The position numbers and the translations under genes are program-made. A stretch of DNA of 64,000 bases. Origin: Steinernema hermaphroditum (Eukaryota > Nematoda > Chromadorea > Rhabditida > Steinernematidae). The stretch lies in NCBI GenBank assembly GCA_030435675.1, contig CM059623.1, positions 11,310,012-11,374,011 of the forward strand. Direction: 5' to 3'. Below are positions 26,201 to 38,331 of the stretch, in pieces; the first letter of the stretch is position 1; every line of letters starts with the position of its first letter. The notes under the pieces are model-generated. The model was given only the letters and a program-made list of their open reading frames with translations. It had not been told where the DNA came from and searched no databases.

Positions 26201-29200
26201 ACATCATTATTAAAAGCGCATATTCTTTATTTCGCGTACCGTAGGCTACTTAGACCATTGGAAAATGGGTCTAAGGAAGAACGTGCTGCACAGAAACGCA
26301 CCTCCAGCGCCTTGTTCTGCTGCCAGAAGCACATCTCTTCCTCCACTGGCTTCTAGGCATTCTAAAAGACGCATTCCTCTTCTATCAGGAATGTTCGTTT
26401 CGCGCGTGAGAAGCAAACCCACTGCACAAGGACTCACGCGAACGCTATTTTAAGAAATATCCAGGCAGGATGGAAAACGGAGCCGCAGGAGAGGCGGTAT
26501 CCATGGCCGATCGCCTAGATACCCGGGCGATGGGACTGAAGTCGATTTCCGGCGACGTTTGAAAGTCGTCGAGAGAAACGTTTGCGTGGCAAGTGCACCC
26601 AAAAAATGCACTATGAGGAAGTCGCGTGGAAACGTTCTCAAGTCAGCGACATGCTGTAAAGCGTGCAAAAAAGGCTAGCTGCCTTATAGCGGTCGACAAG
26701 AAATAAACTAGGATCATGGGAAAACTTGAAAGGACAAAGATTATATATATATCGGATTACGTGCTTGCGTATGAGCGAAACTGTGATTGGAGGCGGTGAG
26801 TGCCGAATCATGTCCTAATTATGTCCTTATGATAGGACAGCTTTTTGACATGCCAGCAAAAGGGCAAACTGAGGAGACTCCTTCTGTGTGGTCCTCCAGA
26901 ACAGAATAATTTAATTAGTTCTTCTGGGAGGAATCCTTGGAGTTAAGGATTCTAATTATCACAAAAGCAATCGATTCGTATAGTGGGACTTCGTTGGCAA
27001 GAAGGTGTGGATGCGGAGTGAGTCAAAGGGGTCAAAGTACAGGCGGATGCCAAAGACTTTGGACAAGATGACTGATTTCCAACGACCGAAATCTTCATTA
27101 AGGGCATTGCCAAAAAAATGAGAATAAAGACATTTGTACTAATTAAGCTCTATGGACAGAGTGCAACGGCTTTGAAGCTTGTTTTATGCATCAATAGGTG
27201 TCAATTTCATGTATATGGAGTGCGACAAAAAGACTCATTTCGCCGATTGCGTAGCCTAACGTCGTAACCGGGTCCATTAATAGGTAGTATAACGGCGATA
27301 GAAACACATGAAACGAATGTGCAAAAGTGGCACGGAGTGAAAAGCGGCTCTAAGAACGTGCTCTCAAAAATGCCGCATCTTGCGTGGCTTAATAATTTCT
27401 GACCAGAGATATCTAAAATGGTCACAAAATTCAACTAGTTGCCTATTGAGTCATAACTGATTTGCCGACTCACGGTGGAAGCGCATGTGGTGGAGCACAG
27501 CGAACGAGCTGACTGTCGGGACTTCGGTATTTCAACGAGTCTTCTCATAGCGGCGGATAGAAGATGGGCGACGGAATTCCAACAAGCATGGTTGAGAAGT
27601 GCACCGGAATCTTTATTGAAAAACCGAAGTCTTCACCGTCAGCAAGGGACTGCGCAGTCGAGCGATGATTACGGCCTTCCTGCGCTCTCGACGTTGGAGC
27701 TACGGCTCTCTGGGGCTCAGAAATGTCTGAGTGCCGGGACTATCGCTGAGCCAACAACGAGGGCAAAGAACGACCGTTCACTTAACTCATCTCTGAGAAT
27801 GTGAACTGACGACACGACCGATTGCGACCGATAAAAATGAAAGACTCGTTTGGGTCTTTAAGTTTGTTAAGAAATCAAAACCATTAGATAAAAACTTCAG
27901 AAACTGGCTAGGTTTGCAGGCATCTCAATATTTTGTGGGCACAGAAAGGAACTGTAAAGCAATGTACGATTTAAAAAAACGCTCTATTAGAGATTGAAAG
28001 TTTTGCGTCGCAAATTTACCCCTCAAGAAAGCTTCGACATGTAACGTGCAAGGCCAAAGGGACCTCTTACGTAAAATGCCCATCTACGAAGACACACCTT
28101 CTACTTGTAAGCAGAACAACTTTATCAGATCGCGAGGACAGCGCTAATCGGGGTCGACGCAAGCAGCAACAAATCCCGTGAACAGGGCTGAAAAGTGTTT
28201 CGGGGGGCAGTAACACGTGAATCAAGCATGTAATTTGCATCCAGTGGAGTGTGAACAGCCTGGCACACAGAGGTCAGCAAAGAGCACAGTGGTGAGACTT
28301 CGGCGACTCCCAGGGAGCAAGATTCGGAAGCCATTGGGGAGATTAATGGTAGAAATGTCGCTCAGTCACTAGTGAACTATGGCGCCACCGGAAAAATCAG
28401 AAAAGGTGCATAAACACAATGCTCCTGAGAGATATGTTGCTCTTTATCCGTACGTAGTTTCTACCATAACAAGAGATGTGTGGGTAGGAGACATGTCTAC
28501 GCAGAGGATTAGATAGATGTTATGACGATATGTAAAGATCGTTTTGACTGCGTTTCGCTCAGTAGTTTGTTCCTGTCTTTTAAGAACGCTTATGTACTAT
28601 GTCTACTTACGGCAGATACAAGATATCCAAACAGAATCCGTTATTGAATAAAGAGACATCTGAATCCCGAATCCTGAAATTTATTTTACTCGCCACTGGA
28701 TCTAGACAGTCGGTATAGTCTCAGAAGGGGTTCCTCTAGTCAGTTGTACTCCGTCTGTCTACCGTCTAATCCAGACAGTCCAAAATAATGATAGAGGTCT
28801 TCCTCTATATGATCTCTTATGGGCAGCGCCCCTCTTTACTAAACTGTCTACAGTCGGCCATTCCAGAGGTCTAGAATTCAGATCAGTGACCCTTTGCCGG
28901 TCAAGCCAAGAGAGATTAAAAGTTCGGAAAAAGGGGTCATCTGCTATCCGGCTGAGATCATGTCCAAAATACAGAATACTTCCATAGGCATAAGAAGGCA
29001 TACGGTGAGACACAAATGAAAACTTTTTCCACGTCTCTGTTCCCTTTTATTAGTGCAGATTACATCCCCTCGACTGCGTCCTGGGGCGAAAACATGACTC
29101 ACCACAGTGACATACTTAGCAAAAGTTCACCAAAAACACAACCTGATACCCTTAGTGTTTGTTCCAATATCGCTAAGTGCAGCCCTTCCTCCAGGGCCGC

Positions 29201-29422
29201 GCTTTCGCATGCACAATTTCATGCATATGTTTCGCGCTTTGTGCGCCCTTTTCACGCATCGTCGCTTCCGAGAACGCGCCAATCTCGGCACCTACCTCCT
29301 CCATTGGCGAAGAAAGCGCGCGGCGTTTCATGGGGCGTCTTGTAATCGCCTTCCGGGGTGACCGGAATGTCGCCGATGGGGAGAGGACTGTCGGCGCCGT
29401 TACGTAGCGAATAGTTGGACAT
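14222..29422 (-). CDS. Unrecognised long-intron gene, 5-prime part (four exons, 211 codons)
   Basis: Four GC-richer islands join in phase on the minus strand: 29,296-29,422, 20,592-20,699, 18,502-18,675 and 14,222-14,445. Donors are GTAGGT, GTAAGT, GTAGGT and GTCGGT; acceptors end TTCCACAG, CGTTTTAG and GTTTACAG. The total is 633 nt, an exact multiple of three, with no stop. The start ATG at 29,422 follows a TTTTCAG acceptor at 29,442, with an in-frame TAA between them, so it is a first coding exon, possibly trans-spliced or with a 5-prime UTR intron. The protein begins MSNYSLRNGADSPLPIGD, has PPPLRQHS, GRLLPNTPPEEAAMYEKNG and HGFWQLSPSEER segments, then an SP-repeat stretch (SPSPRLSPRHSPRASS). 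It looks disordered and cytoplasmic, perhaps a regulatory tail of a larger protein. I recognise no domain. Introns run 2-9 kb, unlike the 40-58 bp introns of other genes here. The 3-prime end is not found. Confidence 0.6.
19790..20045. repeat. Dispersed repeat related to 45.4 kb and 54.7 kb
   Basis: The segment with GCGGGCGAGCAAAGCGAG, GGCGAGCCCTGTGGTCTTGAC and TCTGACGGCCTAAGTTCC matches, with divergence, the block at about 54,690-54,830 and its inverted mirror at 45,340-45,440. The following 100 bp, with GCCGTCCCATTCGGGATTTAG, resembles the CCGTCC repeat at 22.8 kb. It sits in the second intron of the long-intron gene. No coding frame is supported. It is a non-autonomous family of unknown type. 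Confidence 0.55.
20381..20457. mobile_element. 77-bp inverted-repeat (MITE-like) element
   Basis: The left end CCTCTCGAATACTCAAATCT and the right end ATTTGAGTATATGAGAGG are imperfect reverse complements of about 28 bp around a 20-bp centre. Each arm contains two copies of an ACTCAAAT-type block. I see no clear target duplication. It lies 135 bp downstream (minus orientation) of the donor of the 20.6-kb exon, inside an intron. Confidence 0.5.
22054..22157. repeat. 15-bp tandem repeat, 7 units (left arm)
   Basis: Seven near-perfect GACATTTGCGCCAC[C/A] units lie head to tail; variation is limited to the last base of the unit and one T-to-C change. Confidence 0.9.
22656..22775. repeat. 15-bp tandem repeat, 8 units (right arm)
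   Basis: Eight units of [A/T/G]GTGGCGCAAATGTC form the reverse complement of the left array. On the plus strand the unit reads as a repeated AQMSV pentapeptide, but only because 15 is a multiple of three. Confidence 0.9.
23061..29295. other. Intron-scale stretch with weak plus-strand candidates
   Basis: This lies within the 8.6-kb first intron of the long-intron gene. Two coding-like patches are worth noting. At 26,470-26,562 a 30-codon plus frame starting MENGAAGEAVSMADRLD follows the acceptor-like ATATCCAG by 5 nt. At 27,475-27,804 there is a 109-codon plus frame of unknown type. Neither has a recognisable domain or a full splice structure. Otherwise I see only short frames and AT-rich sequence. 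Confidence 0.3.
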
Positions 29423-29441
29423 TTCCAAGTGTAACGATTAT

Positions 29442-32400
29442 CTGAAAAGACGAAAGTGAGAGACGACAACGCACGCAAAGGGGAAGCGTCATAGACTCGG
29501 GTCTACTAGACAATAGCAAATAAGATATACACTTTAAACAGCGTTTAAGTATGCCCTAGTTCTCGACGTTGTTCCCCATAACCTTTTCTCTGACAAAGTG
29601 AATAACAGAATTACATAATAATGGGTTCCGAGGCAAAGTCGAATCCGTTTGGCACTGGTCTAGACGTGCCAATTCCAGAAGGAGATGTTCTATTTATGTG
29701 AAGTGTCGTGGATTGGTGGATAAACGAGCACTGATAGCGTTTTTGAGGGCGAGGATTGTGAAATTGAATTTGGTCGGTCATCCATATACAAGAACACTTA
29801 TTGGATATTCTTGGAATTTTGGGGAAAGATCAAGGATTGGATCGCAATTTGTGAACGTAGATGATAGAACTCTACCGTAGTTGAAGGACGACTTTAGTGA
29901 ATTCATATACTTTTGGATCAGCGGCTTACATGACATCATATAGAGAATGAATGACATGTATCACACCGTATTCACTGCTTCTCATCTGGCTTCTACGTTA
30001 GAGGCATCGGCTGGTGCGGCTCGAAAGCAAAGAAAATGGAGAGTATTGATAGCGTCCTGTTCAACATGATGGAACTACGGCTCTCTGTTCTTCTAGGAAC
30101 CTGAGCGGTAATTACGCCAAGAACGTAATGGGATGAGGCATGGATTGGATAATAGGCATGGACTGAGGTAGAGATGGTTGAAGCTCTGAAGCACTGACCT
30201 TGGAAAGGACGATGGCAAAACATCATGGACAGGGAAAGGAATGAGCATAGGCCAGGGAACAAATGAATCATGGAGCGGAGCAAGGATGGGGCACAGAACA
30301 GCATGGCAATGAACCGGGGAAGGTGAGTTATGAACCAGGGTAAAGATGGTCCAATCTACGTAGTGAACAACATCAAAACGATCACTCCACTCATTTAAGA
30401 GAGAGCGAGTGGATAAGCGATCCCAACGAACACAAATGAAAGGTACTCGTCAATTCAGGAAGTTCATAAAGAAGTACAGAAATGCAAAAGCATACCGAAC
30501 GCTAATCCCTACAACTAAACACCGATTGTCCCTTCAAAGAGTGTGAATCCAAAGACGCGACAGATCTGGTTTTTCGAAACTGCACGCTTTCGGATCAAAG
30601 CTGCCAAAGGGGATGTGTCACAGATTATACGATAAACGAGCGGCCAATCTAATAACGATGTGGTCCGCTGAGATTTGGTGAGGCTACTTCCTCTAAATAG
30701 CCATAAATTGCATTTTCCTGGAACGTGAAGGTCGCTGTTCGTATGCATTAGTGCTTATTCGGGTCATCACAATGATCTATGATTGTTGTTTCGAAGGGGT
30801 TATAAGGGTGCCATAGTAGGGACTAAAAACTGTCGATTTTGAAGGAGTCAAAAGTCGGCTTCTAAAATAGCACCACGCATAGAGCAACTGGCTGTTTTTG
30901 TTTTTGTTTTGAACACATTCACAAATAGCTCAAAAGCAATAAACAAAGAAACGCGCATGGGCGTGCGTGGCGTGGAGTGCAAAAGGCACCCTGGCGTCCC
31001 ACGGGGGAAATGCCATAAATCTGGGTTTCGGGGTGCGCGTGCAGGCCTGAAAAGGAAAACGAAAAGTGAGCGCTCACGTGCTTGCATTTGTTAGTGTTCT
31101 CCGCTCGCGATCTGTGGTCGTCTTGGCTTCCTATGGTGGGCCATTTCCTAACAGAATATTCGCGTTAAAAATGCAATAGTGTAGAAAAATTACAATTATT
31201 CGGTATGACCGAGTGCAATCGCATGAAAACAAGAGCCACACAACGTTAGATTCCCTGGCATTTATTACTGGAAAGCGTGGATTAGTCATTCCGGCAACGC
31301 AGATGAAAAACTTCGAAAGAGTCCAACCCACATCGGGCAAAAAATTTGGAAAACTGACCCGATGAACGTAGTGTACTCAAGGAAAAGCGATACAACAAAA
31401 TGCATGACAACGTGAAGTAATCGGAACTTACATAACCATTCGAAAACGATCATTGTGTTATGATAGGCACCGGGCCCGGTGCCAGCGCCTGCTCAGTTCA
31501 CGCGGTTAGGAACACCCAATCACGATGATCAAACCGCTCGCCGCAACGCCTCGCCCATCGCCATGTCACTAAAAATTTATCGTATTGCAAGTTGTACAAA
31601 GATAACTAGACTCTCTAAATGGGTTAGTTAGCAGTTGGTTGATGGTCTAAATTGATTAGCATTCGAGTCAGAAAACGCCGACTCGCCGACCAGTACTGTA
31701 TAAAAAGATCGTGTATTCACCGTAGAAAACAACGTCGAAAAAAATGCTATAGAGACATTTCTGACCAAAAAAATAAAGACATCACTACCAATAATGTAAC
31801 CGAGAGTCCTAAAATCATGTTCTTGAAAAATTATCAATGTTAAGACGCACAGATGTCAAGTATGCAGGACGTTGGAACTCTCTGGTGTTCCAAGCCTTCT
31901 GTTCCATTCGTTAAACTCGCACTGAGCGTGAGTACAAGGCTCAAGCGCGAACAACTTGTTCTTCAGAAACTAGGCAAGAAGTCCAACTCCAAAAAAGTCC
32001 AAAAATTATTAATTTTAGGACACGCAGATGTCAAGTGTGCGCTGAGCGTGAGTACTTGAACTTGAGAAAATAGAGAAGAAGTAATGTTGTCGTGTGTTCA
32101 CCAACTTGTCTTGCTGATGAGTATTGAATTTCCTGGCTGGAAAGCAGCTTGAAGAAATGTAGTGAACAGGTGACTTTTCTTACTCATATCAAAACCAAAT
32201 ACCGAGGATACACTAGGTTTATTCTTTTTGCTGACTGTTTTTATAGTGAATGTCTCTCAAATTGAATACAACACTACCTACAAGTTCATGCTATATAAAT
32301 TATTAAATACAAAGTGACTAATCAACAATTAAACTCTTAGTCATGCACTCGTTTTTCAATAAGTAAACGTAAAAAGGCCCTAAGGACGGAGAAAAGAGCG

Positions 32401-33370
32401 CACTGAGAGAACATCTAGTTCTTTTTCCAATGGGAATGCGAATTGGAATTCCGATGGAATTGGATTTTCGGATACTACTCGAATATCGTACTTATTTGTT
32501 GGTTACAGAAACATAAAAAGGGAGCACCAAATGGAAGAGTTGCGGACTATGTAATCGCATTAGTCGCAAAAATTAAAGACTTGGGAGCAGATGTCAAGAT
32601 TCACCGTCTCCAGCCCAAATGTCACACAGGATAAGAGAGAAAATGAAGTGTTTTTGTCCTCGATTGGATCCAGAAATCCAATCAGCACCATCCGTTCGTT
32701 TCGTTCACCTCTGACGGAGAGCGACGCTGCCAACTCATAAAGCGAAAGCGGCCGAAAATGCAACAATTGAATCAGACAAACTGAGTTAGGGGAGTGTTTA
32801 CGAGAAAATGTGCGTTGCTAGGAGAGTCAAATCGCTAATGAGATTTGTTATTAGTTGTATTTGAAATATTTTCTACTTAGCCGCATTCACGTGGACCTGA
32901 TCATTAGCCTTTGTGAGTCACAGCCTGTTATCCGAAGAAATGTATGGGAATAAACAACTTCATTTCTAGGTACTGCCATGGTATTGACACAGCTTCTACA
33001 CGACAGAAGGTCATACAGATCTAACCGCGGAACTATGGTGCTTTATCAAAATTGCTTTTTAAGTAGGCCTAGGACCAGAGAAGGTAAAAAGTGGAACTAG
33101 CAATGCAAATCCAGTACTTGGACTGGATATGGATTTGGGTTTTCGACACGATTACAACAAAATTAAACAGCTTCCAATAGCTCGCTTCACTTTCAGGACG
33201 AACTTCAAACCAAAGGGAATGTTTCTATTTTGAATTTTAGCCTATAACAATGGTTTTTGGAGCAACTATGAAGTAATTCGGGGAGATACAGTCGGACCCC
33301 GCCAGCCATCAGGAGACTCCCCAACGTTCACGCCAACAAACAACTGCTCCAGTCGTCTAATTTCGAATGA
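29442..33370. other. Intergenic stretch between two divergent gene starts
   Basis: No convincing gene is seen. It holds an 18-bp perfect palindrome (31,466-31,483) and a short imperfect internal duplication at about 31,845-32,060, in which CAGATGTCAAGT[AG]TGC and CTGAGCGTGAGTAC recur. If the exon candidate at 33,371 is real, this interval separates two divergently transcribed genes and would hold both promoters. Confidence 0.35.
31466..31483. other. 18-bp perfect GC palindrome
   Basis: GGCACCGGGCCCGGTGCC is its own reverse complement and stands in otherwise AT-rich DNA. It could be a binding site for a dimeric factor or a cruciform-prone sequence; no function can be assigned. Confidence 0.6.
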
Positions 33371-33463
33371 ATGGACCAGAACAAAGACAAAGAACAACAC
33401 CTCGACCGTCTCGGAAAGCGGTTCCTGGCCGACTGCCGACGTCAGAAACCTTTCCGCCTACGG
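33371..33463 (+). CDS. Candidate first coding exon (31 codons)
   Basis: The ATG follows an in-frame TGA directly and opens 31 codons (MDQNKDKEQHLDRLGKRF...) rich in C-ending codons, ending at a strong donor CGG|GTAAGTGG in phase 0. The product would begin charged and hydrophilic. No downstream exon could be chained with confidence; a second coding-like patch at about 33,770-33,865 ends at a GTGGGT donor but is in no proven frame relation. No domain is recognised. It may be the 5-prime end of a plus-strand gene divergent from the long-intron gene. Confidence 0.35.
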
Positions 33464-36039
33464 GTAAGTGGAGAGCCCAAAATTACGCACCGCCTGACAT
33501 TAATCATTAATATGCGCGCCGTTTCGCCGCTTATAATCTCTCCGCTTACTTGCGGAACGAGCGATTTGACGAGAAAATTACCGAAAAGAAGACAGAAACA
33601 ACAGGAACAGGAGACGGAGGTCGCATGATTGAGGCTAGGCTGGGCCGCATTCCGCGAAGCGAAGTGGCGACGAGGCTTTTGACTAATTAATTAGGGAGAT
33701 TCGATGAAGTGCGTTTGAGTGGCGAGGAGAAGAGTACTTTGCGTCGAGTTAGGAGGGGCGCCACAAAATGGGACGATCGTCACGGTCAGGGAAGCGGGAC
33801 TCAATCGGAAAAGAGGAAGTTCCAGTGGTGGCGTGTTGTGTGCCGATGGCTATTGTTGGAGTCAGGTGGGTAGGGAAAGAAAATGCGGTGGTCTTTGGCT
33901 TCCATTATTGGATTGAAATATTCACTTAATGCTTCGTTTGATGCTCTTACCTTTAGGCTCGAAATGGGCCAATTTGATTATACGATCCTTCAGAACAGAA
34001 CCTTTCTGAGAATTTTACAAAGTGGCGGTTATGCGCAATCTCAGAAGATGTCACTGTCCACACAAGCAGAGCGCTTCCTGGTTAGTTTTGACATTGTATC
34101 TGCCAGCAAGTCACATATTTGTAGTAAGCCTTCGTCAAGCCTCTGCGCAACACAATGGTTTAGATTCAGATTTTCAATGGTACGGTATTATAAAAAAGAA
34201 ACAGTTGTAAATTTCAGCAAGCTTTAAAGCGCTCGAAAAGTCGGTTTTTCGTTGTTTCTAAACCAAAGATTCTAAAAGTCGAACTTCAGACCTTCCAGCA
34301 ATTTCATCGATCTTTCGATCCAAATCCCGATCACGAAAAACGCTGTGAAGCGTCGACATGTTTCTGTTTTTTTTTTTTGCCTTTTTGTGGCGCTAGGGCT
34401 GTCAGTCCTCAATCAAATTTTGGATCTCGCCGAAAATTCGAGCGATTAACACAAGAATAGAACAGTGGGCATTTTCTCCAATTCTAGCCGCTTAAAGAGC
34501 GTTGAAAGTATTCGTTCAAATTCAAACATCAATGAAATAAAACGGAACTAGGACGCTGTGAGAGACCTTGTAGTTTTCAAAATGCGCTTCTTGACATGAA
34601 GAAGGACGTAAAGAAAAACAAAAGACTCAAAATTAGTCACATCAAAGTGTTGGGATGACGTTGCATCATTATGGCCCGCTGATACCAGCTGATACTGATT
34701 CCACTATGGCCAGATACCAGAAGTCAATCAGCACACGAAAGACTAAGGCCGGGCAAGCTTGGTGCTCATGGGGTCATTTTTCCTCAACCATCCAATTATC
34801 GAATAGAATCGACAATCCCAGAAAACAAGATGGAATATCCAGAACGGTCTCGTACAACATTACTCTAAATAATCTGTTCGATCTCTCACTACGAGCATGT
34901 TCGATTTATGTCGTTGTCTGTTCTGCGCCGCCCTCAGACCTATCTGTTATCTGAAACCGACCGCTCATCGGCTCCATCCAGCAGAAAAATGCACTCCATT
35001 TGTAATCGGTCGGTATCGGTTGAACGCTCGTTATTTTGGGTCCCTATTTTGCCTACTGTCTCCCGTGCACAAGGAAAAACGCACACAAAAACACATCCGT
35101 TTACGTGTGGCGTATGTACCAACATTTCCACAAAATTCTGTCTTTCAAGGACCGATCGATTAACCAGCCAATCGCATCAAAAGGAAGTGTGTCTCCGAAA
35201 GGCTTAGGCTCAGCTGTCAAGTCCAGGCATCTCACGTCTCCATTTCACGGAAAAAAGTGCGCCAATCCCGAAACGAAACTGAACCCTCATTAAGTTTCAA
35301 TGAAAAAAGTGCGCATCCGAAATGTCGCAAATGGTCCCAAAGTGCACACGTCCAAGGATAGGACAAGGAATGAGACCACAGGTGAGCAGAAGATCACAAC
35401 AAAGACCTGTGTAACCCACGTCAGTTCTGAGAGCCCAAAGATAGTGCAAATTACCAAGGCGAACTGCTTTTCGAGCGTAGAACTTCGCCGCGTAGACCAA
35501 GTATGAACGCCCACTTTTCGAGGCACCCAAACGATCACCAACAGAAGTGCTGTTTTCAAGCACTACCAAATGCATGTGTTAGCGAACAATGAATAATTTA
35601 CGCAATTTATGTTAGGCAGGTGCTAAAATAGCGACTAAAGTATAGTACTGGAGAGTAGTCGCCAAAGAGATACGTACAGCATAGAGGAATACAGATTTTT
35701 CGGCAGCAGATCGCGCGCAGCTGCGGTTGGCAGAAGTCGACGCGGCGGCGAAAACAACGAAAATGAACGAAACAAAGAGTTAATGGGAAACGAGAGTGAC
35801 TCATAATTGGTAGCCAGCGAGCTGACACATGCAGCTAACCCAATTACAGCTCCCACATTGCGCGCAGATTATGATATCGATTAGGGTTGCATTCGGAGCG
35901 GTGATGTCATCTGAATAGGAAATGAATCGACCTTGTTGCGAGCAAATTAGTTTATGCACTATCTGCCTTACAGACGGCTTTTAGGAAAAATAAACCCGGC
36001 TGCGCGCGAATTCGCGCCCTCCAGGTACTAAAAGCCAAT
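33464..36039. other. No further supported gene; contains a dispersed repeat
   Basis: Only short frames are seen. At 34,960-35,110 a block with TTATTTTGGGTCCCTATTTTG and CCGTGCACAAGGAAAAACGCACAC is a diverged relative of 36,390-36,490 (CCTTATTTTGAGTGGGTG...CCGTGCGCACGGAAAAACACAC), in the same orientation. Confidence 0.45.
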
Positions 36040-36190
36040 TGGCCTGTAGCCCTGCGGGCGGCAAGATTGGCGCTCATGGATAGGGCTGAAGTTGGGGCCA
36101 AAAACTGTAGCCCTGAGGGCAGCGAAAAAACCATAGCCCCGCGGGCGGCAAGACACTGTAGCCCTGCGGGCGGCAAAATTGGCGCTCATG
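36040..36190. repeat. Four-copy tandem repeat TGTAGCCCTGCGGGCGGCAA
   Basis: The core CTGTAGCCCTGCGGGCGGCA occurs near 36,044, 36,106, 36,131 and 36,151, two copies followed by ATTGGCGCTCATG. The same units reappear inverted at 63,905-63,980, where the right palindrome arm runs out of the window. Confidence 0.75.
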
Positions 36191-37539
36191 CAAATGGCTA
36201 AAGTGGGCGAAAAAAAACTGTAAAGTTTCAGGAAACTCGAACCGAAAACACTGTTAGTTACAAAATAAGCAAAAAATCACTCAAAAACAGCAAAAAAACT
36301 CAAAGCCTAGCATCGCCAGAGAGATAGTGGAAGTAGAGCAATACCATCGCAACTGCCTGTGTGGCTCATTGCGAACGTTCTCTGTTTGTAAGCGGGCTGT
36401 GTTGGGTTCGGTTCCCCTCGGGGTCCTTATTTTGAGTGGGTGTTTCCGCCGTGCGCACGGAAAAACACACACACACACACAGACCAACGGACCCGTCGGT
36501 TCTCCATTTATATATAGGGGATAATGACACAGAGGATAGTGTCTTCTATCGTTTTACTGTTCCAAAATGATAGATGATGGAGCGACGATAGATGATGGAA
36601 AGAGATGTGCTGACCAACATGCGGGTAACTTAATCCTAAATCCAAACTCTGCGCTACTTTGATTTTCGTATCGCACGTTTTAGTTCGACGTATAAGCAGG
36701 CGCCCTTTTGGGGTTGACGTTCACTGAGAAGGGCCTGCCTGTGTGTCAATTTTCAGCTCGATCCGAGGCGGACACTTCGGAAGGTACCCTTGTTAGATTA
36801 CTTAACACCTAGACGTGGCTTAGTTTTTTTTTTTGTAGCTCATGCCTATCGATTTAAAGCGAGCTTTAAGGGTCAAATGAAGACTCTGAGGTATTCTTCG
36901 AAATGTGCTATGTTTGAAAGATTTCGCGCAATTTATGGAGATAAGGGCAATGGATAACACCAATAGTTCTGGCTCGTTCATCTCCATCGTTGGTTTTTAC
37001 AACGTTGGAACATTGGAATGTCTGTTCAAAAATTGAACACCCGCGCCTTTCTTGGTGCTTTGGTGGCTCAAGCAGGACGGAAGACACCAGTTGCCTACCG
37101 GTGGTCGTCATAAAAAAGGCCTAACGGTTTTTCGGATGGAGAGAACGTGTCTGATTTGTAATCGGTTCTTCTTAATCGTAATCGACTTCATAAACCCACG
37201 CCATTTCGTCAAAACTCGTTTCTGTTACTTGTCGTGACTCTAGGTCGTGTCTAGGACTCGGAGGCTGAGATGTTTATTGGGTGGCATCAAATAGGATGCG
37301 ACCGCCAACGGCGAGCGCTCCTGCACAAGTGACTAACCAACATTCGGCGGCGCCAATTATGGCCCGCGCAACGTTACGCAATGTTGCATAATGCGCAGCT
37401 GTCGCTATTGCATTATGCATGTCTCATCGCACCACGACATACTTACAAATCTGACCATTTCGTCGGAACTCAACTCAAACTCAAACGTCCAGGAGTCAAA
37501 TGTCAGGGACTCCGGACAATAGACACATGGCCTTTAAGA

Positions 37540-37591
37540 CCCGTTTATACTCTGCGCGACTGCGCGACACGTCGCGCAGAGTATAAACGGG
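37540..37591. repeat. 52-bp perfect hairpin with direct-repeat flanks
   Basis: CCCGTTTATACTCTGCGCGAC, a 10-bp loop, then the exact reverse complement. The flanks are CCTTTAAG on the left and CCTTTAG on the right, which may be a target-site duplication of a minimal hAT-like MITE. The identical hairpin is mirrored at 62,623-62,674. Confidence 0.7.
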
Positions 37592-38331
37592 CCTTTAGCG
37601 AAACAGGATAAGCAAAGATCGACCAAAATACCCTCCAGATACACTCAAATTTGAAGACTCCCTCTCCGGGGCACCATAAGGCTGGTCTGAGCGAGCTTAT
37701 TAGAGAGAGAAAAGTGCATACGCTTTGAAACGTCTTTTTCTGCACTTCCCGTTCTGTCTCTTAACGCAAACAATTGTCATTATTGTGAGCCGGTATCACA
37801 GTAAAAGTGACTAAACAGTTAACAAACCAGAGCGCTAGAGATGCCAGGGATGCGGAAGTACGTCCCTCTCAGAAGAGCCGCAAAATAATTACATTTGTTT
37901 CTCCCATTAATCTTGCATGAACGATGGATACGCCATTTGCCTCCATTCCAGGCGTGCACGTTTAGTATAGTTTGTTGCAAAGTCACGTGGAGAGTTTATA
38001 AGGATCGACGCCAATTTATCGTTTCAAAGGGTACAACCAGAGCTAGTGTGGCGTGTGTTTAGCTTCAAGTAACTTTGTTCCGCAAAAATTATATGCGTTA
38101 AAAGAGAAGAAACGGCAACTTTTCTCCAATTAGCAGAACAAATGAGTACGAGCCTTTGCCTTAGAAAAAACCGATGGCTTGGATCGATAACTCGGAAGCT
38201 AAACAACAATCTGCTGCTGAACGACTCGGAAATTAATTCTAGTTCACGGGGTGCACGCCGATTGCGCCGTCGGATTAGAGCACGTCCAGTTGAATTACTT
38301 GGGAATTTGGACCCTGGGTACTTTGGCGTAA

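Noticed and set aside
36370..36440. tRNA-like GGTTCGGTTCCCC segment
   Set aside because: It resembles a B-box fragment only; no matching A box, acceptor stem or anticodon arm could be folded around it.
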